DNA of 64,000 nucleotides from Pontibacter mucosus (GCF_003054055.1 NZ_QBKI01000011.1:1-64000); one strand, 5' to 3'. Counted from the first letter of the stretch, positions 36,259 to 45,476 are shown. The notes: generated by a model from the sequence alone, not told the origin. Translations and numbers: made by a program.

Positions 36259-36912
36259 TTATTTATTTCTTTGATTAGAGGAACGGTTGGTTTTCTTGTT
36301 TCTTTGGCCCTGGTTCTGCGAGCGCTGCTGCTGGTGGCTGCTGTCCTGCTGCTTGGGGTTAGACTCGAACAGGTTGTTGCTCTCGATGTAGGCCAGGTCC
36401 ATGTCCAGCTTGCCGTTGGAGATCTCACGGATATCGCCCAGGATGACGTCATCGGTGATATTGTCCTTGTTGTAAGACTTGTAAAGCGTCTTCATCAGTT
36501 TGCCGATGGAGATGATAGCCGCATCACGCTCGCGCGGGTCCGTCAGCTCAGTGGCGCGCTTTATCAGCAGCTCCACATTCTGGCCGTAGTGCTTATACCT
36601 TGGCGTGTCGAGCGGGTAGTCCATGGGCTGCGGCTTATCGTTCAGATACTCCATCGCGCTCAGCGGGTAAGGGGAGTCCACATCCAGGGTAGAGCCGGAC
36701 ATCACATACAGGTGGTTCCAGAGTTTCTGCTGGTAGTCCTGCGTATCGCGCAGCTGTGGGTTTAACTTAGCCATCAGGTTAATGAGCAGCTGCGACAGGC
36801 GCGTACGCTCTTGACGATCTTCCAGCCTGGTAATGTAGTTTACCAGGTCCTGTACGTTGCGGCCGTACTCCCGCAGCAATAGGTCTTGTTTAAAAGAGGT
36901 ACTCGCTTCCAT
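36259..36912 (-). CDS. DUF4290 domain protein
   Basis: A 217-residue cytoplasmic protein. Residues about 5-180 match the DUF4290 family in style (LLLREYGRNVQDLVNYI, then GQNVELLIKRATEL), and the C-terminal 40 residues are low-complexity, rich in Gln, Asn, Arg and Ser (SHQQQRSQNQGQRNKKTN), possibly RNA-binding. In Bacteroidota the gene is found directly before murA, as here, which suggests a shared operon. The function is unknown. Confidence 0.85.
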   Translation of the reverse strand: MEASTSFKQDLLLREYGRNVQDLVNYITRLEDRQERTRLSQLLINLMAKLNPQLRDTQDYQQKLWNHLYVMSGSTLDVDSPYPLSAMEYLNDKPQPMDYPLDTPRYKHYGQNVELLIKRATELTDPRERDAAIISIGKLMKTLYKSYNKDNITDDVILGDIREISNGKLDMDLAYIESNNLFESNPKQQDSSHQQQRSQNQGQRNKKTNRSSNQRNK

Positions 36913-36957
36913 TTATCTCTATATATAAATTCAAAAATAGGGAATAATATCAAGTTT

Positions 36958-37089
36958 TGAATGAGTGATTGCGTGACTGCGTGAATTCTCTTCTGCTTAG
37001 CTCGCCCGACAGCAAAAAAGATAAATCGCAGCTTTCAGTAAACCTTGATTGCAGTACACGGAAATAATACGCCCTCATTCACTCATTCA
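36958..37089. repeat. Quasi-periodic inverted arms, locus e
   Basis: Arm 36958-36968 (TGAATGAGTGA) and arm 37079-37089 are perfect reverse complements; additional GTGA/TCAC units extend the left arm to about 36985. The sequence is related to locus b at 15723. The right arm lies just past the pcrA stop. Confidence 0.65.
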
Positions 37090-37092
37090 CAA

Positions 37093-39342
37093 TTACCCAT
37101 GTATGCGTAGCTTGGCAAAGCTCAGGAGCAGGGTTTTTTCGCCCACTTCCTCAAAGTTGATGATGGCCTTGGTGCTGTTGCCTTGCGTGTCCATTTTGGT
37201 TACTACGCCTAAACCGAATTTAGGGTGCTCTACTTTCATGCCTGCGGCCAGGTTGGAGGTGTCGCTGGGTTTAAAATCGGCTGGTGCGGTATAGTTGCTG
37301 GCGGCCTGCTTGCGCACCTGCGGCTGCACCAGGCTGCTGATGCTGCTCTTGCGCTCCAGCACCCGGTCAAATACATTGCCGGTGCCTGTGTGGGTCTCCC
37401 CATACTTAAAGTTGAGGTACTTCGGGTCAATCTCGTCCAGGAAGCGGCTCTTCTCGCAGGCCCTCAGGTTGCCCCATTGGTAACGGCTGGTGGCGTACGT
37501 TAAGTATAATTTTTTCTCGGCGCGGGTGATGGCCACGTAAAACAGGCGGCGCTCCTCCTCCAGGTCGGCGCGGGAATTAAGCATCATCTGGCTCGGGAAA
37601 AGGTTCTCCTCCATGCCCACGATAAACACATGCTTAAACTCCAGACCTTTGGCTGAGTGGATGGTCATCAGGGTCACAAACTCTCCGTCATCGGTGTCTT
37701 TTGTGTCCGCATCGGTTACCAGGGCAATGTCCTGCAGGAAGGCGGAGAGGCTTTTGTCTTCCTTCTCCGGGTCGTCCACATACTCTTTTATCGCGTTGAG
37801 CAGCTCCTGTATATTCTCATAACGGGCCAGGCCCTCCACGGTTTTATCCTGGTAGAGTTCATCCACGATGCCCGAGTGCTTGGCGATGTGCTTGGCTACC
37901 TCAAAGGCATCTGTGTTCTCGGCAATACGGGCAAAGTCGCGGATCATGATGGAGAAGTTCTCGATAGCCGTGCCCACGCGGTTGCCCAGGAACTCGGTGG
38001 CATTCTGCACCACCTCCCACACGCTGTGGTTGGTGTCGTTGGCTACCACAAACAGCTTCTGCTCGGTTGTCTCGCCAATGCCGCGCTTCGGGTAGTTGAT
38101 CACGCGGCGCAGTGCCTGCTCATCGTTCGGGTTTACCGTCAGGCGCAGGTAGGCAATCATGTCCTTAATCTCCTTGCGCTGATAGAAGGAGAGGCCGCCC
38201 ACAATTTTATACTTGATGTTCATGCGGCGCAGCGCCTCTTCCATGGCACGCGACTGGGCATTGGTGCGGTAAAGTATGGCGAAGTCGTTGTAGGAGAGGT
38301 GGTTGTTCATCTTCTCCTCAAAGATGCTGGTGGCCACCAGCTTGCCCTCCTCGTTATCGGAGTTGGCCTTCATCACCTCAATCAGCGGACCCTGCTCGTT
38401 ATCGGTGAATACATCCTTGCGCAACTGTGCCGTGTTGTTTTTGATAACAGAGTTGGCCGCATGCACGATGTTCTTGGTGGAACGATAGTTCTGCTCCAGC
38501 TTAAATACTTCCAGCTCGGGGTAGTCGCGCTCAAAGTTGAGGATGTTCTGGATATCGGCCCCACGGAAAGCGTAGATGGACTGCGCATCGTCGCCTACCA
38601 CCACGATGTTGCGGTTCTGAGCGGCCAGCTTGCGCGTGATCAGGTACTGCGAGTAGTTCGTGTCCTGATACTCGTCCACCATCACAAACTTAAAGATGTG
38701 CTGGTACTTGTTCAGCGCATCCGGGTGGTCGCGGAAAAGCACGTTGGTCTGGAAAAGCAGGTCGTCGAAGTCCATGGCACCGGCCTTAAAGCAGCGGTTC
38801 TGGTACTGCTCGTAGATCTTGCCGATTTTAGGGCGCATGGCAGCCTCGTCGTCGGCCTGGATAACCGGGTCGTTGAGGTACTGCTTGTGCGAGATCAGCT
38901 TGTTTTTGGCGGAGGAGATACGCCCCAGCACCACGTTGGGCTTGTAAAGCTTGTCGTCCAGGTTCATCTCCTTCACAATATTGCGAATGAGCGTCCGGGA
39001 GTCGTCAGTATCGTAAATCGTGAAGCTTTTAGGATAGCCAATTTTATCGGCCTCGGCACGAAGTATGCGCGAGAACACCGAGTGAAATGTGCCCATCCAG
39101 ATGTTTTTGGCCTCGTTGCCGATTACCTTCTCAATACGGTGGCGCATTTCCTTGGCTGCCTTGTTAGTAAAGGTCAGGGCCAGAATGTTGAACGGGTCCA
39201 CGCCGATGCTTATCAGGTGGGCAATCCGGTAGGTCAGTACCCGTGTTTTACCGGAGCCGGCACCCGCGATGATCATGGCAGGGCCTTCGGTGTGTAATAC
39301 GGCCGCGCGCTGCGACTCATTCAGTAAGCTTATGTAATCCAT
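37093..39342 (-). CDS. pcrA: ATP-dependent DNA helicase, UvrD/PcrA type
   Basis: A 749-residue superfamily 1A 3'-5' helicase for repair and replication. Walker A is GAGSGKT (27-33), Walker B is the DEYQDTNYSQ motif (about 222-231), and the later motifs GDDAQSIYAFRGA, LEQNYRST, TIHSAKGLEF and YVAITRAEK are all complete. The C-terminal tail has the tudor-like VEHPKFGLGVV segment of PcrA. A role in nucleotide excision repair is expected. It appears to be transcribed alone. Confidence 0.96.
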   Translation of the reverse strand: MDYISLLNESQRAAVLHTEGPAMIIAGAGSGKTRVLTYRIAHLISIGVDPFNILALTFTNKAAKEMRHRIEKVIGNEAKNIWMGTFHSVFSRILRAEADKIGYPKSFTIYDTDDSRTLIRNIVKEMNLDDKLYKPNVVLGRISSAKNKLISHKQYLNDPVIQADDEAAMRPKIGKIYEQYQNRCFKAGAMDFDDLLFQTNVLFRDHPDALNKYQHIFKFVMVDEYQDTNYSQYLITRKLAAQNRNIVVVGDDAQSIYAFRGADIQNILNFERDYPELEVFKLEQNYRSTKNIVHAANSVIKNNTAQLRKDVFTDNEQGPLIEVMKANSDNEEGKLVATSIFEEKMNNHLSYNDFAILYRTNAQSRAMEEALRRMNIKYKIVGGLSFYQRKEIKDMIAYLRLTVNPNDEQALRRVINYPKRGIGETTEQKLFVVANDTNHSVWEVVQNATEFLGNRVGTAIENFSIMIRDFARIAENTDAFEVAKHIAKHSGIVDELYQDKTVEGLARYENIQELLNAIKEYVDDPEKEDKSLSAFLQDIALVTDADTKDTDDGEFVTLMTIHSAKGLEFKHVFIVGMEENLFPSQMMLNSRADLEEERRLFYVAITRAEKKLYLTYATSRYQWGNLRACEKSRFLDEIDPKYLNFKYGETHTGTGNVFDRVLERKSSISSLVQPQVRKQAASNYTAPADFKPSDTSNLAAGMKVEHPKFGLGVVTKMDTQGNSTKAIINFEEVGEKTLLLSFAKLRIHG

Positions 39343-39633
39343 TTCTTCTCTTCCGCGTGCTTAAAGTCTTTGCAAGTTACGAATACAATTCCTTTTTCAG
39401 AACCGCACCCTGTAACTTATAGCCGCCCTCAGGGAAAGTATAGAGTGGCTGTAATAGGAACACCTTTTGGAGCGAAAGCGTTTAGGGGTGGGGCAAGTAT
39501 AAAGCCAAACCCGCGGGAGATTTGGTAGCATTTTTGATAAAGAGCCTGTAGCGTTATACTTTTGTGTAGCGCATAAGCTGTAATTAGACATACTTTGATA
39601 GACCTTTCCAAAAATACATACCGTTTGCCAGCC

Positions 39634-41262
39634 ATGAAAAAGCTATTGATGCTGGGCCTGTTGGCTAGCCTCAGCCACCCGGGGCTAGCGCAGACAAAAC
39701 CTGCCGGTACGGGCACATCCAAGCCCACCACTACTGCCTCCAAGCCTGCCTCAGTCCAGGGCAAAACGGCGGTAGCGGCTATAACGGCTACGCCTCCTCC
39801 GGTTATCCGGCGCGTGTGGCGCACCCCGGCCATGGACGAGGCCATGCATTATTATACTTCGCTTAACTTCCAGAAAGCCCAGGAAAAGTTCAGGGCCGCC
39901 GCTGCACAGGGCGAGCATGATGCCAACTACTTTTTGGGCCGTATGCACCAGTACCGCGAGCTGAAGTATGATTCCGTGGAGATTGACACCGTGAAGCAGA
40001 TTCACGACCCGGAGAAGTATTTTGCAGCCAACCGCGACTCGGCGGACTATTATTATACCATGGCGCTGGACAGCGGGAGCGTGCTGGCCAACCTGGGCAA
40101 GGCGGAACTAATGACCCTGCGCAGCGATGACGACAAGCAGCAGTTCCTGCAGCGCATGCGCACGGCTGCCATCGTTATCCGGGAGAAGGCGGTGGACGGC
40201 GACGCGTTCTGTAACCGCATCCTGGGCAGCATGTATTACACCGGCTACGGCGAAATGCGGAACCATTCGCTAGCGGCCAATTACCTGCTCCGCGCGGCAC
40301 AGGGAGGCGATGTGGTAGCTTATACTTCGCTGGCCAACCTTTACCTGAACGGGGAGGGTGTTGCCAAGGATAATGAGAAGGCCGTGTACTGGTTGCAGAA
40401 GGGCGTAGAGGCTGGCGAACGCGAGGCAATGTATACCATGGCGCTTTTGCTGGAGGAAGGCACCCTGGGTCAGGTGGAAATAGACAAGGCCCGCACCCTG
40501 TACCGCGAAGCCGTGGAAAAGGGCAGCGTGAACGCTTACGACCAATTGCTCTACATCAACCAGACGCCTGACCAGAAGGTGGTGATTGCGGCCATCAACC
40601 GTGACCCGCAGATGCTGGAGCGGGCGCTGGCCGCTGGCGGCAACCCGGATACCCAGGCCCAGCCCGACGACTACGAAACCAACCTGCAGCGGCGCACGCC
40701 CCTGATGCACGCCCTCTACCTGCCGATGCTGCTGGAGGACTATGGGGCAGAGTACGAGACAGGCGCGCGCCTGAAGGCAGCCAGCCTGCTGCTCCGCAAA
40801 GGCGCCGATATCAACGCCCAGGATTTGAACGGGAAAACTGCGCTGCATTATGTGGTAGGCAGCTCGCGCATCCGGGCCGAGTACTATGAGTTGGAGCAGG
40901 TGCAGTTGCTCGACACGTTGCTGGCTAACGGGGCCAACCCCAACATCAAGGACAAGGAAGGCAACACGGCCCTGGCACAGGCGCTTACCGCCACCATCGG
41001 GCAACACATTGGCATCATGGAACTGGAGAAGCTCCTGCAGTCCGGCGCTGACCCGAACGTGACCAACAACGAGGGCAAAACTCCGCTGATGATGGCCTGT
41101 AAGATAGATGCCAATTTTGAGATTATACTTGCCCTGCTGCAGGCCGGCGCCGATGTAACCATTACCGACAACGCAGGCATGGCCGCCATCGACTACACCA
41201 AGCACCAGAACGTGGAGAACATCCTGCTGGCTGCCGGCTCGCGCCAGAAGCTGCAGAAATAA
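39634..41262 (+). CDS. Secreted Sel1-repeat and ankyrin-repeat protein
   Basis: A protein of about 542 residues from the ATG at 39634 (MKKLLMLGLL), with a signal peptide ending near LAQ. The low-complexity Thr/Ala/Pro stretch after it is followed by Sel1-like repeats (for example AANYLLRAAQGGDVVAYTSL and EKAVYWLQKGVEAGEREAM, mid-protein) and by ankyrin repeats in the C-terminal half (ADINAQDLNGKTALHYVV, ANPNIKDKEGNTALAQAL, ADPNVTNNEGKTPLMMA). Both repeat types bind proteins. A periplasmic role is inferred. The upstream ORF extension begins at a TTG. Confidence 0.85.
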   Translation: MKKLLMLGLLASLSHPGLAQTKPAGTGTSKPTTTASKPASVQGKTAVAAITATPPPVIRRVWRTPAMDEAMHYYTSLNFQKAQEKFRAAAAQGEHDANYFLGRMHQYRELKYDSVEIDTVKQIHDPEKYFAANRDSADYYYTMALDSGSVLANLGKAELMTLRSDDDKQQFLQRMRTAAIVIREKAVDGDAFCNRILGSMYYTGYGEMRNHSLAANYLLRAAQGGDVVAYTSLANLYLNGEGVAKDNEKAVYWLQKGVEAGEREAMYTMALLLEEGTLGQVEIDKARTLYREAVEKGSVNAYDQLLYINQTPDQKVVIAAINRDPQMLERALAAGGNPDTQAQPDDYETNLQRRTPLMHALYLPMLLEDYGAEYETGARLKAASLLLRKGADINAQDLNGKTALHYVVGSSRIRAEYYELEQVQLLDTLLANGANPNIKDKEGNTALAQALTATIGQHIGIMELEKLLQSGADPNVTNNEGKTPLMMACKIDANFEIILALLQAGADVTITDNAGMAAIDYTKHQNVENILLAAGSRQKLQK

Positions 41263-41291
41263 CGCGTTTCAAAGTATAAGTATAAAGTATG

Positions 41292-41319
41292 GGAGGCGCA
41301 TTACATGCGCCTCCTTTTT
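41292..41319 (+). terminator. Terminator after the Sel1/ankyrin gene
   Basis: GGAGGCGCA (41292-41300) pairs with TGCGCCTCC (41306-41314) and is followed by five T residues. Confidence 0.88.
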
Positions 41320-41433
41320 GTTTCCGCCAGCCTTATTTGGCCTCCCGTTTAAACTTATTTATAGTTACCTTTGTCTTTCCATTATCAGGTGGTGCGCTTA
41401 GCGCTTCATCCGCCTTTATTCACCGTATAGAAA

Positions 41434-42012
41434 ATGATAGTCCTTCAGAATACCGTTATCAGCGACGACGTGCGCGACCAGTTTTTTGTGTGCAACCTGG
41501 AGAAGTGTAAAGGGGCCTGCTGCGTGGAAGGCGACCTGGGCGCTCCCCTGGAGGAAGCCGAGCTGGAAATTCTGAAGGAAAGCTACGAGCACGTGAAGCC
41601 TTACATGTCGGAGGCGGGCGTGAAGGCGGTAGAAGAACAGGGGCTGTACATCAAGGACTGGGAGGGAGACTTCTCTACTCCAACCATCGGTAACCGCGAG
41701 TGCGCCTATGCCATCTACGATGAGAACAACACGCTGAAGTGCGCCATCGAACAAGCTTACTACGATGGTAAGATCAGCTGGAAAAAACCGATATCGTGCC
41801 ACTTGTACCCCATCCGGATTACGAAGTATGACGGGTTTGAAGCCCTGAACTACGACCGCTGGGGCATCTGCAGTGCCGCCTGCAGCTTTGGTCAGGATTT
41901 GGGCGTGCGGGTTTACCAGTTCCTCAAGGAGCCGCTGATTCGCAAGTATGGCGAGTCGTGGTATGCGGAGCTGGAGCAGCTGATGGAGACGGAATCCCCA
42001 TCTGTAAAATAA
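41434..42012 (+). CDS. DUF3109 (YkgJ-like) zinc/iron-binding protein
   Basis: A 192-residue protein with the cysteine-rich N-terminal motif of the DUF3109 family: C20, C25, C29 and C30 in [13 protein letters not shown]. More cysteines appear at NRECAYA, LKCAIEQ, ISCHLYP and CSAACSFG, which fits a metal-binding fold (the YkgJ-like group). The function is not known. It is conserved in Bacteroidota and stands alone here. Confidence 0.85.
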   Translation: MIVLQNTVISDDVRDQFFVCNLEKCKGACCVEGDLGAPLEEAELEILKESYEHVKPYMSEAGVKAVEEQGLYIKDWEGDFSTPTIGNRECAYAIYDENNTLKCAIEQAYYDGKISWKKPISCHLYPIRITKYDGFEALNYDRWGICSAACSFGQDLGVRVYQFLKEPLIRKYGESWYAELEQLMETESPSVK

Positions 42013-42094
42013 CTTTGGGCAGCGCCGCCATCCGGCACCGTACTGCCTTTGAAGTGACCATTGTTTATACTTTCATCTTCCTCTTCGATATACT

Positions 42095-42502
42095 ATGGCA
42101 CTTATAACAGCGTATGGACTCAGCTTCTACAAGATAGAGGTTGATAATAGTAAGAGCCTGCTAAGCTCCGTATGGCAAAGGCCTGTCACGACGGAGGAAC
42201 TGATTGCCGGCGGCACCAGGCTCTACGAAGCGCTGCGCGACACGCAGGCAGAAAAGGTTATTGCCGATGCCCGCCTCTTGGGCACCCTCTCTCCTGAGGC
42301 CAAAGAGTGGATGTCCGCTAAATTCTATGGGCTGCTCTCTCAGACAAGCCTTAAAAAAATTGCCAGGGTGCTGCCCCAGAACCTGTTCCCCAGGCTGGCG
42401 CTGGAGTCGGTTGTGACCAGGGCGGAGGCGCTGGGCGTGACCAGGTTTGAGGTGAAGAACTTTACAGACCCGCAGGAGGCGCTGGAATGGCTTCTGAAAT
42501 AG
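42095..42502 (+). CDS. Small conserved protein, possibly STAS/SpoIIAA-like
   Basis: A 135-residue protein without signal peptide or membrane segment. The alternation of strands and helices (ALITAYGLSFYKIEVD, then EKVIADARLLGTLSPEAKEWM, then ITRFEVKNFTDPQEALEWLL) resembles a STAS/SpoIIAA-type alpha/beta domain. Related proteins occur in Cytophagales. The identification is by overall pattern only. Confidence 0.5.
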   Translation: MALITAYGLSFYKIEVDNSKSLLSSVWQRPVTTEELIAGGTRLYEALRDTQAEKVIADARLLGTLSPEAKEWMSAKFYGLLSQTSLKKIARVLPQNLFPRLALESVVTRAEALGVTRFEVKNFTDPQEALEWLLK

Positions 42503-42528
42503 TAAATCCACTATTTATCCGATTTTAC

Positions 42529-42558
42529 AAACTGCCGTTTCCCGATGGCAGTTTTTTT
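42529..42558 (+). terminator. Terminator after the STAS-like gene
   Basis: AAACTGCC (42529-42536) pairs with GGCAGTTT (42547-42554) and is followed by a T-run. Confidence 0.8.
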
Positions 42559-42594
42559 ATTTTAAACAAAAGTATAAGTTTTTTTTGCATCTTA

Positions 42595-42630
42595 TTACGA
42601 AGTTATCGTATACTTACGAAAAGTTCGTAA
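42595..42630. promoter_or_regulatory. Two BlaI-type operators before the regulator gene
   Basis: TTACGAA (42614-42620), three bases and TTCGTAA (42624-42630) form a perfect inverted repeat. A second, imperfect copy lies just upstream: TTACGA (about 42595) and TCGTAT (about 42606). BlaI/MecI-type dimers bind dyads of this kind. The ATG of the regulator is 6 nt after the second operator, which fits autorepression. Confidence 0.6.
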
Positions 42631-42635
42631 TAAAT

Positions 42636-43001
42636 ATGGAGCGATTAACTCAACCCGAAGAAGAGGCCATGCAGGTGCTGTGGCATTTAGGTGGCGGTTT
42701 TATAAAGGATGTGCTGGAGCAACTGCCCGAACCCAAGCCGCCTTATACTACGCTGGCCTCTACGGTAAAGAACCTGGAGCGCAAGGGATTTGTGCTGGGC
42801 GAAAAATTAGGCAACTCTTACCGCTACACCCCCCTGGTGAAGGCAGAAGACTACAGCAAGGAGTTTATGCGCAGTTTTGTGGGCAGCTACTTCCGCAACT
42901 CTTACAAGGAGGTGGTGTCCTTCTTTGCCAAGGAGCAGCAGATCAGCGCCGAGGAACTGAAGGAGATCATCAACATGATCGAGAAAGGGAAGGAGGACTG
43001 A
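42636..43001 (+). CDS. BlaI/MecI/CopY-family transcriptional repressor
   Basis: A 121-residue winged-helix repressor (ATG at 42636, MERLTQPEEEAMQVLW). The helix-turn-helix region is KPPYTTLASTVKNLERKGFV, and residues near the C-terminus form the dimerisation helices. In the Bla/Mec systems such repressors are cleaved or released after signalling by a membrane M56 peptidase, which is the next gene (1 nt gap). The trigger here is unknown; no beta-lactamase gene lies nearby. The dyads at 42595-42630 probably serve autoregulation. Confidence 0.92.
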   Translation: MERLTQPEEEAMQVLWHLGGGFIKDVLEQLPEPKPPYTTLASTVKNLERKGFVLGEKLGNSYRYTPLVKAEDYSKEFMRSFVGSYFRNSYKEVVSFFAKEQQISAEELKEIINMIEKGKED

Positions 43002-43002
43002 T

Positions 43003-44358
43003 ATGCCGCCGCTTATACTTTACCTGCTCAAGGCCAACCTGGTGCTGCTGCTGTTCTTTATGGCCTACCGCCTGTGGCTGCGCCAACTGACCTTCTATAC
43101 CTACAACCGCTTTTTCCTGCTGGCTGCCCTGGCCTTTTCAGCCACGTTACCACTGCTCGACATGTCATGGTTTTATGCAGAAGCGCCGCCACTGAGCAGC
43201 GGCTTTACCATCCCGCTGCCTGACTGGCCTGCGGATGCTGCTCCCGTGCAGGAGGCGGCACCGAACTACTGGTATTGGGTTTTGGTAACCTACCTGTCTG
43301 TGGTAGCTGTGCTGGCGTCCAAATTTATACTTCAGCTGTGCTCGCTCTGGAGCGTCCATACTTCGTCGGTGGCGGCAGCGTGGCAGGGGCAGGCGTACCG
43401 GGAGTTGCGCGAGGAGGCGGGGCCGTTCTCGTTTTGGCGCACGATTTACCTTAACCCGAGGCTGCATTCGGCAGAAGAGCTGCGGGCCTTGCTGCTGCAC
43501 GAGCAGGCGCACGTGGGGCAGTTCCATACCTTGGATGTGCTGCTGGGGCAGCTGGCTACTATACTTTGCTGGTTTAACCCGGTGGCCTGGTGGCTGCAGC
43601 GCGACATGCGCCAGAACCTGGAGTTCCTGGCCGATGGGCAGGTGTTGCGGCAGGGGCTCGACCGAAGAGCGTACCAATATAGCCTGGTGCAGGTGGGGCG
43701 TCAGCCTCAGGGCAGCGGCCTGGTCATGAGTTTTAACTTCAACCATATAAAAACCAGAATTATGATGATGAACAAGCAAGAATCCAGTTCGCTGCAGAAG
43801 TTAAAGTACCTGCTGCTTTTCCCGGGCCTCCTTGTGCTGGCCTTGGTAGTGACCACTTCCAAAGCCGAAGTGCCCCTGCCTGCAGCAGTTAGTAGCTCCG
43901 TCACTCTAGAACAGCCTGCTTCCAAAGTATTGCCCGACAGCATCGTATACTTTGTGGACGGCAAGCGTACCCCGGCGGAAAGTATAAAAAACATCGACCC
44001 GAACCAGATTGATAAAGTGGATGTGCTGAAAGGGGAGAAGGCTCTGGAAAAGGTGAACGAGGTAGGAGTGAAAGGAGTGATAAACATTACCCTGAAGAAA
44101 AACGATGGAGCTCGCTCTACGGGTAAGGGTACCCGGGTGGATGCTTCAGTGTCGGCTGGGGATATGGTAAAAGCTGCCGAGAACCTTCCGCAGGATGCGG
44201 TGTACTTGCTCAATGACAAAGAGGCCAGCCTGCAGGAGATAAGAAAGCTTTCGCCGGAAAGTATAAAGGCCGTGAGTGTGGTAAAAGACAGCGACAAGAT
44301 GGTGCAGAAGTATGGAGCAAAGGCGAAGAATGGTGTTGTGATGATCTACACCAAGTAA
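43003..44358 (+). CDS. BlaR1-like M56 membrane peptidase with two plug-like repeats
   Basis: A 451-residue membrane protein. The N-terminal part has membrane segments near 5-25, 34-50 and 88-108, then an M56 zinc peptidase core with H166-E167-Q168-A169-H170 (HExxH) and downstream glutamate in EFLADGQ. A membrane segment near 262-282 follows. The rest, probably outside the cytoplasm, contains two copies (about 313-364 and 399-451) of a segment ending ...V.GVINI/NGVVMIYTK, which resembles the plug of TonB-dependent receptors. It pairs with the BlaI-type repressor. Confidence 0.88.
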   Translation: MPPLILYLLKANLVLLLFFMAYRLWLRQLTFYTYNRFFLLAALAFSATLPLLDMSWFYAEAPPLSSGFTIPLPDWPADAAPVQEAAPNYWYWVLVTYLSVVAVLASKFILQLCSLWSVHTSSVAAAWQGQAYRELREEAGPFSFWRTIYLNPRLHSAEELRALLLHEQAHVGQFHTLDVLLGQLATILCWFNPVAWWLQRDMRQNLEFLADGQVLRQGLDRRAYQYSLVQVGRQPQGSGLVMSFNFNHIKTRIMMMNKQESSSLQKLKYLLLFPGLLVLALVVTTSKAEVPLPAAVSSSVTLEQPASKVLPDSIVYFVDGKRTPAESIKNIDPNQIDKVDVLKGEKALEKVNEVGVKGVINITLKKNDGARSTGKGTRVDASVSAGDMVKAAENLPQDAVYLLNDKEASLQEIRKLSPESIKAVSVVKDSDKMVQKYGAKAKNGVVMIYTK

Positions 44359-44380
44359 GGAAACGTCTGAAAGTATAAAA

Positions 44381-44416
44381 AGCCTGCCGGTGGAAGTATA
44401 ACCGGCAGGCTTTTTT
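44381..44416. terminator. Bidirectional terminator between M56 gene and DUF6340
   Basis: AGCCTGCCGGT (44381-44391) pairs with ACCGGCAGGCT (44401-44411); the loop is GGAAGTATA, and T residues follow. Confidence 0.88.
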
Positions 44417-44432
44417 ATGTACGGCGGACTTG

Positions 44433-45368
44433 CTAATACTTCCCAAGCTCAGGCAGCAGGACAAGGGAAAATTTCTCTTTGCGCGCCCTGGCTTCGGATG
44501 CCCAATGCCGGGCCTGCTCCACATTGCCCATGGCCTCATACACCACCGCCAGGTTGTAGGCGGCACGGGCAGCTTCCTTGCGGTTACTGCTTTCTGCTAA
44601 GGGCTCCAGCAGACTGATAGCCTTTTGCCAGTCTTGGACAGCCATGGCGCCAGCCGCTGCCCCAAAGCCTTTGGCCGAGTAATAGGGGCGGGCAAAGGCA
44701 ACCGGCTGCGGCGAAAGGCGGCTCCAGTAGCGGTTGCCCGTGTGCCAGGCCAAATCGTTTACAGCCGGGCCTGCGTTTGCCATCGCGGGGCCAATGGCCA
44801 GCAGGCCGCTTATCACCCCCCGCGACTGGTAGGGTGCCTCCTGTATAAGTATAAACCTGTCCAGCTGCTGGCCGGTGCTGTCGTACAATGCCCAGGTGGA
44901 GGCAACTGCCAAGGTATAATAAGCCGTTTTAGACACATCGCCGTCCTCGTCCTGCTCCCGCACGGTTTCCTGGTGAAAGTAGGTATCAAAATGCTCCAGG
45001 GCGAGCAGCAGGTGGTGGGGTTGCCGGAAGTATACATCCTGCACCTGCTCCGGGCTCAACTTGCCGTTCATAACCGGGGTTCTGTAGTTGAGGGAGTCGG
45101 TAAACACCAGGTCGTAGGTATCGTCTTCCAGAATGGCATCAATGGCCCCCAGAAAGGCATGGTTAGCGCCGGCCTCAAAAACTGCCGTCTTTTTTGCCTG
45201 GTTAAACTCCTGCAGCTGCGGGTTATTCCGGTTGATGACTGCCACCTTCCATTGCTCCTGCGCCACCGGAACGGCGGCGGGCATGGTGGTGTCTACAAAC
45301 AGCACCGAAGTGCAGCTCACCTGCACGGCAGCCAGCACAACGTACAGCAAGCGTATCGCCTTTTTCAT
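44433..45368 (-). CDS. DUF6340 family lipoprotein with TPR-like tail
   Basis: A 311-residue lipoprotein: signal peptide with a lipobox near VQVSC (C19). The middle region (VAVINRNNPQL, AFLGAIDAILEDDTYDLVFTD, RTP, YYTLAVASTWALYDSTG) matches the DUF6340 family known to me from Bacteroidota, whose function is not known. The C-terminal 90 residues form helical TPR-like hairpins (WQKAISLLEPLAESSNRKEA, AYNLAVVYEAMGNVEQARHWA). It should sit in the periplasm or outer membrane. Confidence 0.8.
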   Translation of the reverse strand: MKKAIRLLYVVLAAVQVSCTSVLFVDTTMPAAVPVAQEQWKVAVINRNNPQLQEFNQAKKTAVFEAGANHAFLGAIDAILEDDTYDLVFTDSLNYRTPVMNGKLSPEQVQDVYFRQPHHLLLALEHFDTYFHQETVREQDEDGDVSKTAYYTLAVASTWALYDSTGQQLDRFILIQEAPYQSRGVISGLLAIGPAMANAGPAVNDLAWHTGNRYWSRLSPQPVAFARPYYSAKGFGAAAGAMAVQDWQKAISLLEPLAESSNRKEAARAAYNLAVVYEAMGNVEQARHWASEARARKEKFSLVLLPELGKY

Positions 45369-45416
45369 AGAATGTTTTTGGGAAGTATAAACTGACTTTC
45401 AGGAGCGGAAGGTATA

Positions 45417-45445
45417 ATAAAAAACCCCAGCTCGAAAGCCGGGGT
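45417..45445 (-). terminator. Terminator after accC
   Basis: ACCCCAGC (45424-45431) pairs with GCCGGGGT (45438-45445) with one mismatch; on the minus strand it is followed by a T-run. It lies just past the accC stop. Confidence 0.75.
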
Positions 45446-45476
45446 CTCTGTATTTTTTATACTTGGAGCGGGATAA

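Noticed and set aside
35131-36765. 544-residue ORF on the plus strand
   Set aside because: It is the exact antisense of murA and DUF4290, has a valine/histidine/glutamine-rich shadow composition, and no domain character.
37657-39297. 546-residue ORF on the plus strand
   Set aside because: It is the antisense of pcrA; composition is that of a shadow frame.
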